From positions 1-38,744 of the forward strand of contig JBFHUL010000027.1 of assembly GCA_041590075.1 (NCBI GenBank): 38,744 nucleotides of DNA, given 5' to 3'. This document shows positions 7,276-14,887 of this stretch, piece after piece (positions within the stretch are counted from its first letter, which is position 1; every line of letters starts with the position of its first letter). The position numbers were made by a program, and so were the translations under genes. The notes under the pieces were generated by a model. The model searched no databases, had not been told where the DNA came from, and saw only the letters and a list, made by a program, of their open reading frames with translations. This DNA is from PZPK01 sp041590075 (GTDB lineage Bacteria > Pseudomonadota > Gammaproteobacteria > Pseudomonadales > Oleiphilaceae).

Positions 7276-8520
7276 CTATCCTCTTAATCCAATCAGGGTG
7301 CGCATCAGGAACGCAGGGTTACCCAGCACATAGCGTTTAAATTTCTTTACCGGTTCCTGGCGTAAGCGCCAGATCCATTCCAATCCCAGGTCGCGCATCC
7401 AGGCAGGTGCACGAGGAATACGACCAGAGTAAAAATCGAATAAACCACCAACGGCCAGCACCGTTTCGACCTGCAGCTTGGGCCTGACTTTGAGCGTCCA
7501 GCTTTCCTGCAGAGGAGTGCCCATGGCCACCAATACGATTTGGGCGCCCGAATGATTGATCGCGTCGACCACCGGCTGACTATCCTCGTGGTTAAAGTAA
7601 CCGTCGTGCGTTCCGGCGATGCGTAAGCCGGGATACTGCGCACGCAGCTTACATGCGGCCTCTTCCGCTACGCCGGGCGCAGCGCCAACGAGAAACAGGG
7701 ATTTATCACGCCTCACAGCCTGATCACACAGTGCGGGCAGCATGTCGGTACCGTTAACGTTATCAACCAGCGCCATGCCATAGCGCTGAGCAGCCATGCG
7801 CACACCCGAACCGTCGGCAAACACCCAGTCGGCCTGATTCAGCACATCTTTCAATCCGCTGTGTTGGCGCGCCAGATTGTACGAGTTCACATTCGCAAAA
7901 AAGCCAACACGCGGCCCGTCGGCTGGCGATGGTGTGACGATAGCGTCCACGGCTTCCGCCATGGTGAGATTAGTGATGCGAATGCCAAACAGACGAAAGC
8001 GCTTCACGTTGATCAGAATGCGGCCCCTACTGAACACGTGTGCAATGAGATAACGCAGTGCCAGCAGATACTTGGCCGACTCGCTCATGTCTCGCTGCTT
8101 GAGCGTTGCCGTATCAATGCTGTACACGCGGTATCCGGAAATAAAATACAGAGCATAGAGGCTAATCAGGCCCGGTTTCAGATGCTGAAAAGCGGTTCTC
8201 AATTCACTGCGGCCGGCATCGCAAGGTAAGCCCACCAGTCGCAATCGACCCGAGAACACTAACAGGGCATCGAGGGAAGAACGCAAACATCCGTGGCTGA
8301 AGACCGGCTTGGCATGTGGTCGACCCAGTATGTCCTGCCGTGCACCGAAACGAATAGGTGCAGAGAGATGAAGCAAACCCAGACACAGGTTAATCACCCA
8401 GATGGGCAACAGCAGCACGCAGATGCCTGCTGCCAGCAGGCGTTCAGCGATTTCCATCCCACTGCCTGACAAAGGTTCGGTAGGAGGCGGGGTTAGGCGG
8501 ATACGACTTTCAAGCGACAT
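7276..8520 (-). CDS. Fusion of a degenerate sugar transferase domain with a WecG/TagA/CpsF glycosyltransferase
   Basis: A 414-aa protein. Residues about 175-400 are a GT26 (WecG/TagA/CpsF) domain, seen in FANVNSYN, ADGSGVRMAAQRYG, FLVGAAPGVAEEA, MGTPLQESW and AVGGLFDFYSG. It should add the second sugar to the lipid-linked primer. Residues about 24-165 look like a worn-down initiating sugar transferase: a membrane segment (about 28-50), then SSLDALLVFSGRLRLVG aligning with the family's SLDELPQLxNVLxGDMSLVG, and KPGLISLYALYFISG aligning with KPGLTGLWQVSG. The KFRSM motif is gone and the catalytic DE pair reads DA (84-85), so this half is probably inactive. The start at 8520 follows GGAG at 7 bases and lies about 26 bases from the predicted sigma-54 start. 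The gene is followed at once by an intact sugar transferase. Confidence 0.85.
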   Translation of the reverse strand: MSLESRIRLTPPPTEPLSGSGMEIAERLLAAGICVLLLPIWVINLCLGLLHLSAPIRFGARQDILGRPHAKPVFSHGCLRSSLDALLVFSGRLRLVGLPCDAGRSELRTAFQHLKPGLISLYALYFISGYRVYSIDTATLKQRDMSESAKYLLALRYLIAHVFSRGRILINVKRFRLFGIRITNLTMAEAVDAIVTPSPADGPRVGFFANVNSYNLARQHSGLKDVLNQADWVFADGSGVRMAAQRYGMALVDNVNGTDMLPALCDQAVRRDKSLFLVGAAPGVAEEAACKLRAQYPGLRIAGTHDGYFNHEDSQPVVDAINHSGAQIVLVAMGTPLQESWTLKVRPKLQVETVLAVGGLFDFYSGRIPRAPAWMRDLGLEWIWRLRQEPVKKFKRYVLGNPAFLMRTLIGLRG

Positions 8521-8556
8521 GATCAGACTCCAGTACAAGATGCTTGTTTCTTGTAG

Positions 8557-8572
8557 AGCATGGAGCGTGCCA
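8557..8572 (-). promoter_or_regulatory. Candidate sigma-54 (-24/-12) promoter of the sugar transferase operon
   Basis: Minus-strand TGGCACGCTCCATGCT has a perfect -24 half (TGGCACG), with GG at 8571-8570 and GC at 8559-8558. Transcription would begin near 8546, with GGAG and the ATG at 8520 properly placed downstream. Confidence 0.65.
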
Positions 8573-8584
8573 CTTCCTTAGGTT

Positions 8585-8597
8585 ATTGTTTTTATTG
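8585..8597 (-). promoter_or_regulatory. Shared A-rich upstream box (CAATAAAAACAAT)
   Basis: Identical over 13 bp to the box at 6438-6450 and 12 bp upstream of the TGGCA element at 8572. Confidence 0.6.
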
Positions 8598-8688
8598 TCT
8601 TTTTATGTTTTTAGTTGAAACTAAAGAGCACAGATGGGTAGGGAAAATACAGATTTGCTGTGCAAGACGAGAATGGTTTTGCAGAATG

Positions 8689-8717
8689 AAAAAAGCCCGG
8701 CCAGCGATGACCGGGCC
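8689..8717 (-). terminator. Rho-independent terminator after the yceI-like gene
   Basis: GCCCGG (695-700 of the 8,000s) pairs with CCGGGC (711-716) around a 10-base loop. On the minus strand the stem is followed by TTTTTTC. It lies 14 bases beyond the stop of the YceI gene and separates it from the polysaccharide locus. Confidence 0.85.
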
Positions 8718-8730
8718 TCGGCACGCCAGA

Positions 8731-9300
8731 CTACTGACGAACACCTTCGATGGACAGAATCATTTCCACTTCCTGAGACAGCGGCCCCAGATCCTTCATG
8801 ATATTGAAATCTTTCAACTTGAAGGTGGTGCTGCCCTGAAAGCCGGCACGGTACCCCCCCCATGGGTCTTCACCCTCGCCCACTTTATATACGTCGAGGA
8901 CGATGTCGCGCGTTACGTCCTTCAAACTCAGTTTGCCATATACCGTGGCTTTGCCATCGCCCTTGGGCTCGACGCGCGTGCTGGCAAACTTGGCAGCCGG
9001 AAATTTCTCGACATCCAGAAAATCGTCGCTGCGTAAATGCTTATCGCGTTCGGCGTGATTCGAATCCACGCTGGCAGTTTTGATGTCTACTCGCACGCTT
9101 GATTTTTCCGGATTGGCCTCATCGAACGAGAAGTGCCCTTCGAAATCATTGAAGCGCCCGTACAACCAGCTGTACCCCAGATGCTGAATACGAAACTGAA
9201 TAAAGGCATGGGAGCCTTTGGTATCGATCACATAGTCGGCAGCCTGCGCGAAGGGGCTGAGTAAAGCACCCAGCAAGATCAAGAACCCCAGTTTTTTCAT
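8731..9300 (-). CDS. yceI: YceI-family periplasmic protein
   Basis: A 189-aa secreted lipocalin-like protein of the YceI family, which binds polyprenoid-type lipids; its physiological role is not settled. A signal peptide covers about residues 1-20 (hydrophobic core, then AQA before ADYVID). The typical DTKGSHAFIQFRIQHLGYSWLYGRF follows at the mature N-terminus, then SVRVDIKTASVDSNHAERDKHLR, where the family conserves D-x-N-x-x-R-D. The length is normal. It starts 3 bases after the cytochrome b561 gene, a pairing also known from E. coli yceJ-yceI, so the two probably act in one membrane redox or lipid process. Confidence 0.93.
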   Translation of the reverse strand: MKKLGFLILLGALLSPFAQAADYVIDTKGSHAFIQFRIQHLGYSWLYGRFNDFEGHFSFDEANPEKSSVRVDIKTASVDSNHAERDKHLRSDDFLDVEKFPAAKFASTRVEPKGDGKATVYGKLSLKDVTRDIVLDVYKVGEGEDPWGGYRAGFQGSTTFKLKDFNIMKDLGPLSQEVEMILSIEGVRQ

Positions 9301-9303
9301 TGC

Positions 9304-9897
9304 TTATTCTCCTTGGTGTTGAGCGTTATTGGTACTGCGTGTTTTCATTATCGTCATACGTCGCAGTGTCGTATCCCGATCAATAAAGTGGTGTTTGAGC
9401 GCTCCCAATGCATGCAAGGCAACCAGCAGCATCAGCGTGTCGGCCGCTAATTCATGCCATTCCCCGGCAACATCCTCTGGATATTCCAGCCAGGCTTCCA
9501 ACTGCGCTTCGCTGAATAAGGCGGGCAGGGTCACCAGATCAAACAGATTGATGGCCCGACCGTCTGCCGTTGCGATCAAATAGCCGGTAAAGAAGATCAC
9601 CAACAAAAGACAATATAAAAGCAGGTGCACCAAGGTGGCAAGGCGCCGCTCCCAAGTTGCATGAGAAGGTAAATGGGCGGGTCGTGGCAAGATGAAGCGA
9701 AGCACCAAGCGCAGAACAATCACCACACACCAAAGCAGACCAAAGGCTTTGTGCCAAGTGGGCGCGGCGTGATACCAGTCATCGTAGTAGTCGAGCTGCA
9801 CCATGTACCAGCCCAGCGCATATAAGCCCAGAATGACAATAGCACTACTCCAGTGGAGCAGCACCAATATGGGGTGCCAAGCAAGCGCTTCTCTCAT
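9304..9897 (-). CDS. Cytochrome b561-family membrane protein
   Basis: A 197-aa integral membrane protein with four hydrophobic segments. The histidines expected for two b-type haems are visible: HPILVLLHW near the start, TWHKAFGLLW, ATLVHLLLY and ALHALGALKHHFIDRD near the end. It probably carries electrons across the inner membrane, perhaps from the quinone pool. The ATG at 9897 was preferred over an in-frame TTG one codon earlier; GGGAA lies 8 bases upstream. It is the first gene of a two-gene operon with yceI. The electron donor and acceptor cannot be inferred. Confidence 0.9.
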   Translation of the reverse strand: MREALAWHPILVLLHWSSAIVILGLYALGWYMVQLDYYDDWYHAAPTWHKAFGLLWCVVIVLRLVLRFILPRPAHLPSHATWERRLATLVHLLLYCLLLVIFFTGYLIATADGRAINLFDLVTLPALFSEAQLEAWLEYPEDVAGEWHELAADTLMLLVALHALGALKHHFIDRDTTLRRMTIMKTRSTNNAQHQGE

Positions 9898-9925
9898 CAA
9901 CAGGTTCCCATCAGGTATGCAGAAC

Positions 9926-9950
9926 GAAGAAAGCCCACCAGATGGTGAGC
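9926..9950 (-). terminator. Terminator after the Ig/FN3 lipoprotein gene
   Basis: On the minus strand GCTCACC-ATCT-GGTGGGC forms a 7-pair stem with one G-U pair, followed by TTTCTTC. It is 41 bases beyond the stop at 9991 and ahead of the cytochrome b561 gene. Confidence 0.6.
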
Positions 9951-9990
9951 CTTCACACAGATTAAAGCAGCTTTTAAGGAGGACGTGTAC

Positions 9991-11508
9991 TTACATAATG
10001 GTTTGTGAAATTACAGTTGAGTAATTCCCCTGGCGCCCATCACTGTCGACAGTCGCGATCGCAAAATAGTAGGTAGCGGGCGGCAGATCGGCAATGAGCG
10101 TTGAAGTTTGACCTGCCCCCAGAATACTCACCTCGCTGGACAAGTCGGCGGAACTGGTGCCGTACGCAATGACATAGCCATCAATTTCGTAAAGCTCCAG
10201 CGCCGTACCATCTTCGCGCTGAGTGGGAATATCCCAGCTTAAAGCGATCGAGCCCACATTTGCCACTTCATTCACGGCCAGCAGGGCCGCATTGGATGCG
10301 ACAGACCCCACGCTGTTGCTGACGATGACGTCGTAGATGCCGGCATCTGCCAAGTCGGCAGCCGACACGGTATAGCTTGCGCTGGTCGCGCCGGAAATCG
10401 CTTCACCATCTTTACGCCATTGAAAGCTGAGGGTTCCACCACCGTTCGCGCCAACCGAAAACACCACGCTGCCACCTTCGTCGATGGTGGTCGACTGTGG
10501 CTGCGACACGATGCTTACCGGATCAACCTGTGCACCACCCTGCGCCACGTCGTTGTAGGCCGCCGCTGTTTCTTCAGACACCACCGCAAGTGTTTGCGCG
10601 TAGTCGCTCTCAGGCGCCGCAGCGATGAGGTCGTCGGCGATGGTGTTGGCGCCGTCGAACAAATCATCCAGCGTAACATCTCGCAAGGCCCCCATATTTA
10701 CGCTGGCCAACTGGCCGGCATTGCCCATGCGCTCTTCGATATGCACAAGAATCTCTTCAATACCATCCCAGTCGGGGGTATTGACCAGATTCAGGAATGA
10801 GGCCGATACAATACCCAACTCCAACGCCGTTTTGCTTGGCGAAGCGGCCAGATCGAGCGCGCTGATATCGGCGGCCGCCTGCTCTAGTGCACCAACATCA
10901 AGATCGAGCATCTCTTCTACGGCTCGCAGCGCGGTTTCGATACTGCTCACGCTCAGCCCCTGCACGCTTGCATTCGCATAGGCCACAGCCATATGGGTCA
11001 TAGGATTCAAGGGCACTGAAACGCGTTGGCCGTTGGTAACACCCGTTACCACCCCCATCATGGAAAAATCACTGGAAAGCGCAAATTGGTCGCCAAACTG
11101 AATCGCAGAACCGGATTCATCCGTACCACAGCCGCTCGTCACATCGCAGGTCATACGGGTTTGACCATCTGCCGTGACTTCTACAAGCACCACATCGTTG
11201 CTGAATTCAGAATCCAGAGTGAAGGTGAACGCGCCGTTGACATCGGTACGCACAGGCGCCGTGAGCGCCTGGGCACTTGCTTCCATGACGCCGCCCTTGT
11301 TTTCAACACGATAAACATTAACCAAACCATTGCTGATCACCCCCTTGATGGCGTTGCCTTCAATGGTTGCGACGTTTAGGTTGGCATCGTTGGTATCTGC
11401 CGACCCACTATCACCGGCGCCACCACTGCCACAGGCAATCAGGAGAGAGCTGCCGGCAATCAGGGCCAGAGATTTCAGTGATTGATAGCTGCGTGAAATG
11501 TTAAACAT
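9991..11508 (-). CDS. Secreted lipoprotein with Ig-like and fibronectin III-like domains, function unknown
   Basis: A 505-aa protein with a lipoprotein signal: a hydrophobic stretch at about 11-26 ends in LIAC, then GSGGAGDSGS. The first third (about 45-160) contains a carboxypeptidase-regulatory-like fold (AIKGVISNGLVNVYRV ... DVNGAFTFTLD). The middle (about 165-330) is helical and rich in Ala and Leu. An Ig domain follows (VSIVSQPQSTTIDEGGSVVF ... SFQWRKDGEAI ... DAGIYDVIVSNSVG). The C-terminus is a fibronectin III-type domain (SIALSWDIPTQ ... GYVIAYGTSS ... YYFAIATVDSDGRQG). The start at 11508 gives a proper signal peptide. The parts suggest a cell-surface binding or adhesion protein, but no catalytic domain or named family is recognised. 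Confidence 0.8.
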   Translation of the reverse strand: MFNISRSYQSLKSLALIAGSSLLIACGSGGAGDSGSADTNDANLNVATIEGNAIKGVISNGLVNVYRVENKGGVMEASAQALTAPVRTDVNGAFTFTLDSEFSNDVVLVEVTADGQTRMTCDVTSGCGTDESGSAIQFGDQFALSSDFSMMGVVTGVTNGQRVSVPLNPMTHMAVAYANASVQGLSVSSIETALRAVEEMLDLDVGALEQAAADISALDLAASPSKTALELGIVSASFLNLVNTPDWDGIEEILVHIEERMGNAGQLASVNMGALRDVTLDDLFDGANTIADDLIAAAPESDYAQTLAVVSEETAAAYNDVAQGGAQVDPVSIVSQPQSTTIDEGGSVVFSVGANGGGTLSFQWRKDGEAISGATSASYTVSAADLADAGIYDVIVSNSVGSVASNAALLAVNEVANVGSIALSWDIPTQREDGTALELYEIDGYVIAYGTSSADLSSEVSILGAGQTSTLIADLPPATYYFAIATVDSDGRQGNYSTVISQTIM

Positions 11509-11624
11509 CTTGAAACCCGCTTCGTTTGGCTTGGAACATAGGGGGAAGTGTAGTAACCCAACCCGTGAAATGACGGAAACAGTCGGTATTTTGCAACCAA
11601 TTAGCGTCATATTTTTGACCATCG

Positions 11625-11659
11625 CACTACTTCATGCGTTGTTACGCACCAAAGTAGTG
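11625..11659. repeat. Long perfect-arm hairpin in the rnhB-lipoprotein gap
   Basis: CACTACTT (11625-11632) pairs with AAGTAGTG (11652-11659), and an inner stem TGCG (11635-11638) pairs with CGCA (11645-11648) around TTGTTA. No T-run follows on either strand, so it is not an ordinary terminator. Confidence 0.65.
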
Positions 11660-11746
11660 AAACAGTTCACGTTCGACGAAAAGCAAGAAGAAATGCAAAG
11701 ACAACAAGGTGTTCTTTCAATGCATCCATGCATACCTTAAAGAAAC

Positions 11747-11760
11747 GGTCAGTCCTGACC
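11747..11760 (-). terminator. Possible terminator of the lpx-rnhB operon
   Basis: Six perfect pairs form from GGTCAG/CTGACC around a 2-base loop. On the minus strand the stem is followed by GTTTCTTTAA, a weak T-tract. It is 83 bases beyond the rnhB stop. Confidence 0.4.
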
Positions 11761-11842
11761 TTATGATTTTTATAGGCCACCACAACGATGTATTGCAGCG
11801 GCGCTGGCAAGTCTACAACCCGCACGTTTTTTCTAACCGGAA

Positions 11843-12436
11843 CTAGTTCAACAGATGAGCAACCGGCTTAAATGAACGACGATAAATATCGACCACGCCG
11901 TGTTCCGCCAAAGCCGCGATATGGGCCTTGGTAGGATAACCTTTATGTTTCGCCAGGCCATATTGCGGGTATTGTTGATCGAGGGCGGCCATTTCACGGT
12001 CCCGCGACACCTTGGCGAGAATGGATGCCGCGCTGATGCAGGCAACACGCAAATCGCCGCCCACCACCGCCTGCCCCGGCAGGGCAATTTCGGGCATACG
12101 ATTGCCATCCACCAAGACAAACTCAGGTGTAAAGTCCAGATCTTCCACGGCGCGCTTCATTGCCAGCATGGACGCATGCAGGATATTCAGCGCATCAATC
12201 TCCGCCACACTCGCCCGTGCGATGCTCCAGGCAGTAGCGTTAGCAGTGATTTCGTCATAAAGGCGTTCGCGCTTTTTCTCGCTGAGTTTTTTGGAATCGG
12301 TCAAACCCTCAATGGGTTTATCGGGGTCAAGGATCACCGCCGCCGCCACAACGGGGCCGGCAAGCGGGCCCCGGCCTACCTCATCCACACCCGCAAGCAA
12401 GGTACCGCTGTAATCACACACAAAAGGTTCAGACAT
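11843..12436 (-). CDS. rnhB: Ribonuclease HII
   Basis: Cuts the RNA strand of RNA-DNA hybrids and removes single ribonucleotides from DNA in the cytoplasm. The protein is 197 aa, normal for the family. GVDEVGRGPLAGPVVAAAVIL (about 16-36) carries the first catalytic acidic pair D18-E19. DSKKLSEKKRE, LVDGN and ASILAKVSRD follow, giving the rest of the active-site pattern. The start at 12436 follows a purine-rich GGAGGGCAAGGGAG and overlaps the lpxB stop by 8 bases; an in-frame earlier start is not supported. It is the last gene of the supercluster. In Pseudomonas and relatives dnaE follows here, but that gene is absent at this site. Confidence 0.97.
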   Translation of the reverse strand: MSEPFVCDYSGTLLAGVDEVGRGPLAGPVVAAAVILDPDKPIEGLTDSKKLSEKKRERLYDEITANATAWSIARASVAEIDALNILHASMLAMKRAVEDLDFTPEFVLVDGNRMPEIALPGQAVVGGDLRVACISAASILAKVSRDREMAALDQQYPQYGLAKHKGYPTKAHIAALAEHGVVDIYRRSFKPVAHLLN

Positions 12437-13655
12437 CTCCCTTGCCCTCCTCGATCTCAAGGTGCCCCTCTATCAAGGCCACAACGGCCTCGGCCGCTTC
12501 TTCACTGGCATTGCGGCGCAGAGCGTTATGTAACTGCGTAAAGGTTTCTGCGAGATCATTGGAAGCCTGCGGCGACAAGCGCTCCAGCACCGCCTTCCCG
12601 ATGCGCTCTGGCTGCGCATCATCCTGCAACAACTCGGGGACGATTTCCCGGCCGGCCAGCAAGTTTGGTAAGGAGACAAAGGGTGCCTTTAATAAACGTC
12701 GCATAATCCGGTAGGTGATTTGCGACACCCGATAGGCGACCACCATTGGCCGCTTCATCAACATGCCTTCCAATGTGGCCGTTCCAGACGCCAACACCAC
12801 CACATCACTGCCCTGCATCACCTCGCGTGAGCGACCCAGAATCAAGGTGACCGGCAACTTGGGCGCATACTGTTTAAGGAGCGCTTCAATCTGCTGCTTG
12901 CGCGCCTCATTCACACAGGGAATCACAAAGCGCAGGTCGGGCCGGCGCTGGCGCAACCACAGTGCCGACTCAATCAAACTGCGGCCAATATAAGCAACTT
13001 CCCCTGAGCGCGAACCCGGCAATAAGGCAACGATCGGCGCATCACCTGCCAGGGCTAGATTCTGGCGCGCCTGCTCACGATCAGTCTGAAGAGGAATGGT
13101 ATCGGCGAGAGGATGCCCCACAAAGCGCACCGCAATACGGTGTTGTTTATAAAAGCGCGCCTCAAAGGGAAACAGGGTGAGCATCAAATCCACTGCACGG
13201 GCAATTTTAAACACCCGTTTCTGGCGCCATGCCCACACCGACGGGCTTACATAATGACCGGTTTTAATGCCCCGCTTTCGTAACGCCAACTCAAGGCCGA
13301 GATTGAAATCAGGCGCATCAATGCCGATAAACGCTGCCGGACGCTTCCTCAAGAAGTACCGTTTGAGGCGCCAGCGAATGCCAATCAACTCGAATATGCG
13401 CCCCAACACCTCGACCAGTCCCATCACCGACAAACGCTCCATGGGTACCTGCGTTTGGAAACCCTCGGCTTGCATCAATGGGCCACCGATGCCTTCAAAG
13501 CGAGCATTTGGGTAGCGCTTCCTGAGCGCAGCAATGAGACCGGCACCCAGAATATCACCCGACGCTTCACCGGCAACCATGCCAATTGTGAGCGGGCGCT
13601 CCGATACGATACGCTCCGGCGTTTGCTGACCCGCCGACTCTGCAGATTCACCCAT
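12429..13655 (-). CDS. lpxB: Lipid-A-disaccharide synthase
   Basis: Joins UDP-2,3-diacylglucosamine and lipid X into the lipid A disaccharide at the inner membrane surface. It is a GT19 enzyme of 408 aa. GMVAGEASGDILGAGLI (about 25-41), the conserved N-terminal signature, is intact. FIGIDAPDFN, ALLPGSRSGEV and the donor-site ASGTATLE are also present. The ATG overlaps the lpxA stop in a TAATG, and its end overlaps rnhB. The first 20 residues (rich in Glu, Ser and Gln) extend beyond the conserved fold, so a slightly later start is possible. Confidence 0.97.
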   Translation of the reverse strand: MGESAESAGQQTPERIVSERPLTIGMVAGEASGDILGAGLIAALRKRYPNARFEGIGGPLMQAEGFQTQVPMERLSVMGLVEVLGRIFELIGIRWRLKRYFLRKRPAAFIGIDAPDFNLGLELALRKRGIKTGHYVSPSVWAWRQKRVFKIARAVDLMLTLFPFEARFYKQHRIAVRFVGHPLADTIPLQTDREQARQNLALAGDAPIVALLPGSRSGEVAYIGRSLIESALWLRQRRPDLRFVIPCVNEARKQQIEALLKQYAPKLPVTLILGRSREVMQGSDVVVLASGTATLEGMLMKRPMVVAYRVSQITYRIMRRLLKAPFVSLPNLLAGREIVPELLQDDAQPERIGKAVLERLSPQASNDLAETFTQLHNALRRNASEEAAEAVVALIEGHLEIEEGKGDV

Positions 13656-14428
13656 TAACGGATAATACCGCGCTCGGAAGATTTAAGACTGGCGACCAGA
13701 ATGTCGAGCTCCGGGGCATTGTCGAGCTGCGTTTCAAGTTGCGCAATGGCTTCCTGCAGGCGCAGCCCCTGGCGGAAAATGGTTTTGTAAGCGCGCTTAA
13801 TGGTGAGAATCTGTTCTTTAGAAAAGCCGCGGCGCTTGAGCCCCTCGGAATTAATACCATGGGCCGAAGCGCTTTGACCACTGGCCATCACATAAGCGGG
13901 TATATCGCGCAATACAATGCTGCCCCCTGCGCTCATGCTATGCGATCCAATGCGACAGAACTGGTGCACCATGGTACCGCCACCAAGAATAACCTGATCA
14001 CCCACATGCACATGCCCGGCCAGCGTGGCGTTATTGGCGAAAATGGAGTCATTACCGATCACACAATCGTGAGCAACATGCACATAGGCCATAAACAGAT
14101 TGCCATTACCGATGCGCGTAATGCTTTGATCCTGCACGGTACCGCGATGAATGGTGCAATTTTCACGAAATACATTGTCATCGCCAATCTCCAGCCGCGT
14201 TGGCTCTCCGGCGTATTTTTTGTCCTGACAGTCTTCCCCTACGCTGGAAAACTGGAAGATTTCGTTGTTGCGTCCAATACTGGTTGGCCCCTTGATCACC
14301 ACATGCGAATGAATGCGCGTGTGGTCGCCTATTTCGACATCGGGTCCAATCCAGGTCCACGGCCCAACTTCAACCCCCTCTCCCAGTTTGGCCGAGGGGT
14401 CCACGATCGCTTGTGGATGTATGCTCAT
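13655..14428 (-). CDS. lpxA: UDP-N-acetylglucosamine acyltransferase
   Basis: First step of lipid A synthesis: transfers a 3-hydroxyacyl chain from ACP to the 3-OH of UDP-GlcNAc in the cytoplasm. The protein is 257 aa with left-handed parallel beta-helix hexapeptide repeats over most of its length. HVAHDCVIGNDSIFANNATL places the catalytic His at about residue 120. The C-terminal helical part (KRRGFSKEQILTIKRAYKTIFR) is complete. Start and stop are shared with neighbours in TAATG overlaps (fabZ before, lpxB after), a sign of coupled translation in the lpxD-fabZ-lpxA-lpxB run. Confidence 0.98.
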   Translation of the reverse strand: MSIHPQAIVDPSAKLGEGVEVGPWTWIGPDVEIGDHTRIHSHVVIKGPTSIGRNNEIFQFSSVGEDCQDKKYAGEPTRLEIGDDNVFRENCTIHRGTVQDQSITRIGNGNLFMAYVHVAHDCVIGNDSIFANNATLAGHVHVGDQVILGGGTMVHQFCRIGSHSMSAGGSIVLRDIPAYVMASGQSASAHGINSEGLKRRGFSKEQILTIKRAYKTIFRQGLRLQEAIAQLETQLDNAPELDILVASLKSSERGIIR

Positions 14429-14859
14429 TAGCGCTCTCGCTCCGCTGTCATAATTTCAGCCACGCATGCCACTTCATCATCAACCAGCGCACGACATTCA
14501 AATTTCCAGATGCTGTGCTTGGCCGCAATCAGATTGGATTCCAGCACCAGCTGATCGCCGGGCCGCACAGGTCGTTTGAAACGCACCTGATTCGAGCCGG
14601 CAAAATAATGCACAAGATTCTCACTGGGCTTTTTATCCGTTGTCACAAAACCAAGAATACCGGAAATCTGCGCCATTGCTTCCAGAACAAGTACCCCCGG
14701 CATGATTGGCATGTCGGGAAAGTGGCCCAGAAAATAATGCTCGTTATAGCTGACGTTCTTATAACCCCGTATGTATTTTCCCGCTTCCACCTCGGTAACC
14801 CGGTCAACCATAAGAAAGGGGTAACGGTGGGGCAAATAGGTTTGAATATCGATTTCCAT
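14428..14859 (-). CDS. fabZ: (3R)-hydroxyacyl-ACP dehydratase
   Basis: Dehydrates 3-hydroxyacyl-ACP in fatty acid elongation and so competes with LpxA and LpxD for hydroxyacyl-ACP. It is a 143-aa hot-dog fold protein. LPHRYPFLMVDRV (about 9-21) and HFPDMPIMPGVLVLEAMAQ are intact, with catalytic His46 and Glu60. It lies 28 bases after lpxD and overlaps lpxA by one base. Confidence 0.98.
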   Translation of the reverse strand: MEIDIQTYLPHRYPFLMVDRVTEVEAGKYIRGYKNVSYNEHYFLGHFPDMPIMPGVLVLEAMAQISGILGFVTTDKKPSENLVHYFAGSNQVRFKRPVRPGDQLVLESNLIAAKHSIWKFECRALVDDEVACVAEIMTAERER

Positions 14860-14887
14860 CTTACTCTCGCGTTGTGCTCAGTACGCC

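Larger units (their letters stand above)
11509..11842. other. 334-base intergenic region with several palindromes and no supported gene
   Basis: The gap lies between the stop of rnhB and the lipoprotein start, both on the minus strand. It holds a long two-part hairpin (11625-11659), the palindrome GTGAAACAGTTCAC (11657-11670) overlapping its edge, and a perfect GGTCAGTCCTGACC hairpin (11747-11760). An 80-codon open frame on the plus strand (11498-11740) has no recognisable protein character and overlaps the lipoprotein signal peptide region, so it is not called. Any promoter for the lipoprotein gene should be here but no clear -35/-10 pair was found. Confidence 0.6.

Noticed and set aside
1..8600. 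A PEP-CTERM/exosortase polysaccharide locus
   Set aside because: The sigma-54 promoters recall such loci, but no exosortase, PrsK/PrsR or PEP-CTERM tail is present in the window.
8560..9036. 158-codon plus-strand open frame over the yceI 3' end
   Set aside because: Covers the sigma-54 promoter and terminator region and is antisense to yceI.
11498..11740. 80-codon open frame on the plus strand in the rnhB-lipoprotein gap
   Set aside because: No ribosome site, no recognisable domain, and it runs through the palindromes and the antisense of the lipoprotein start.
13739..14431. 230-codon plus-strand open frame
   Set aside because: Antisense to lpxA over its whole length; its composition is that of a shadow frame.
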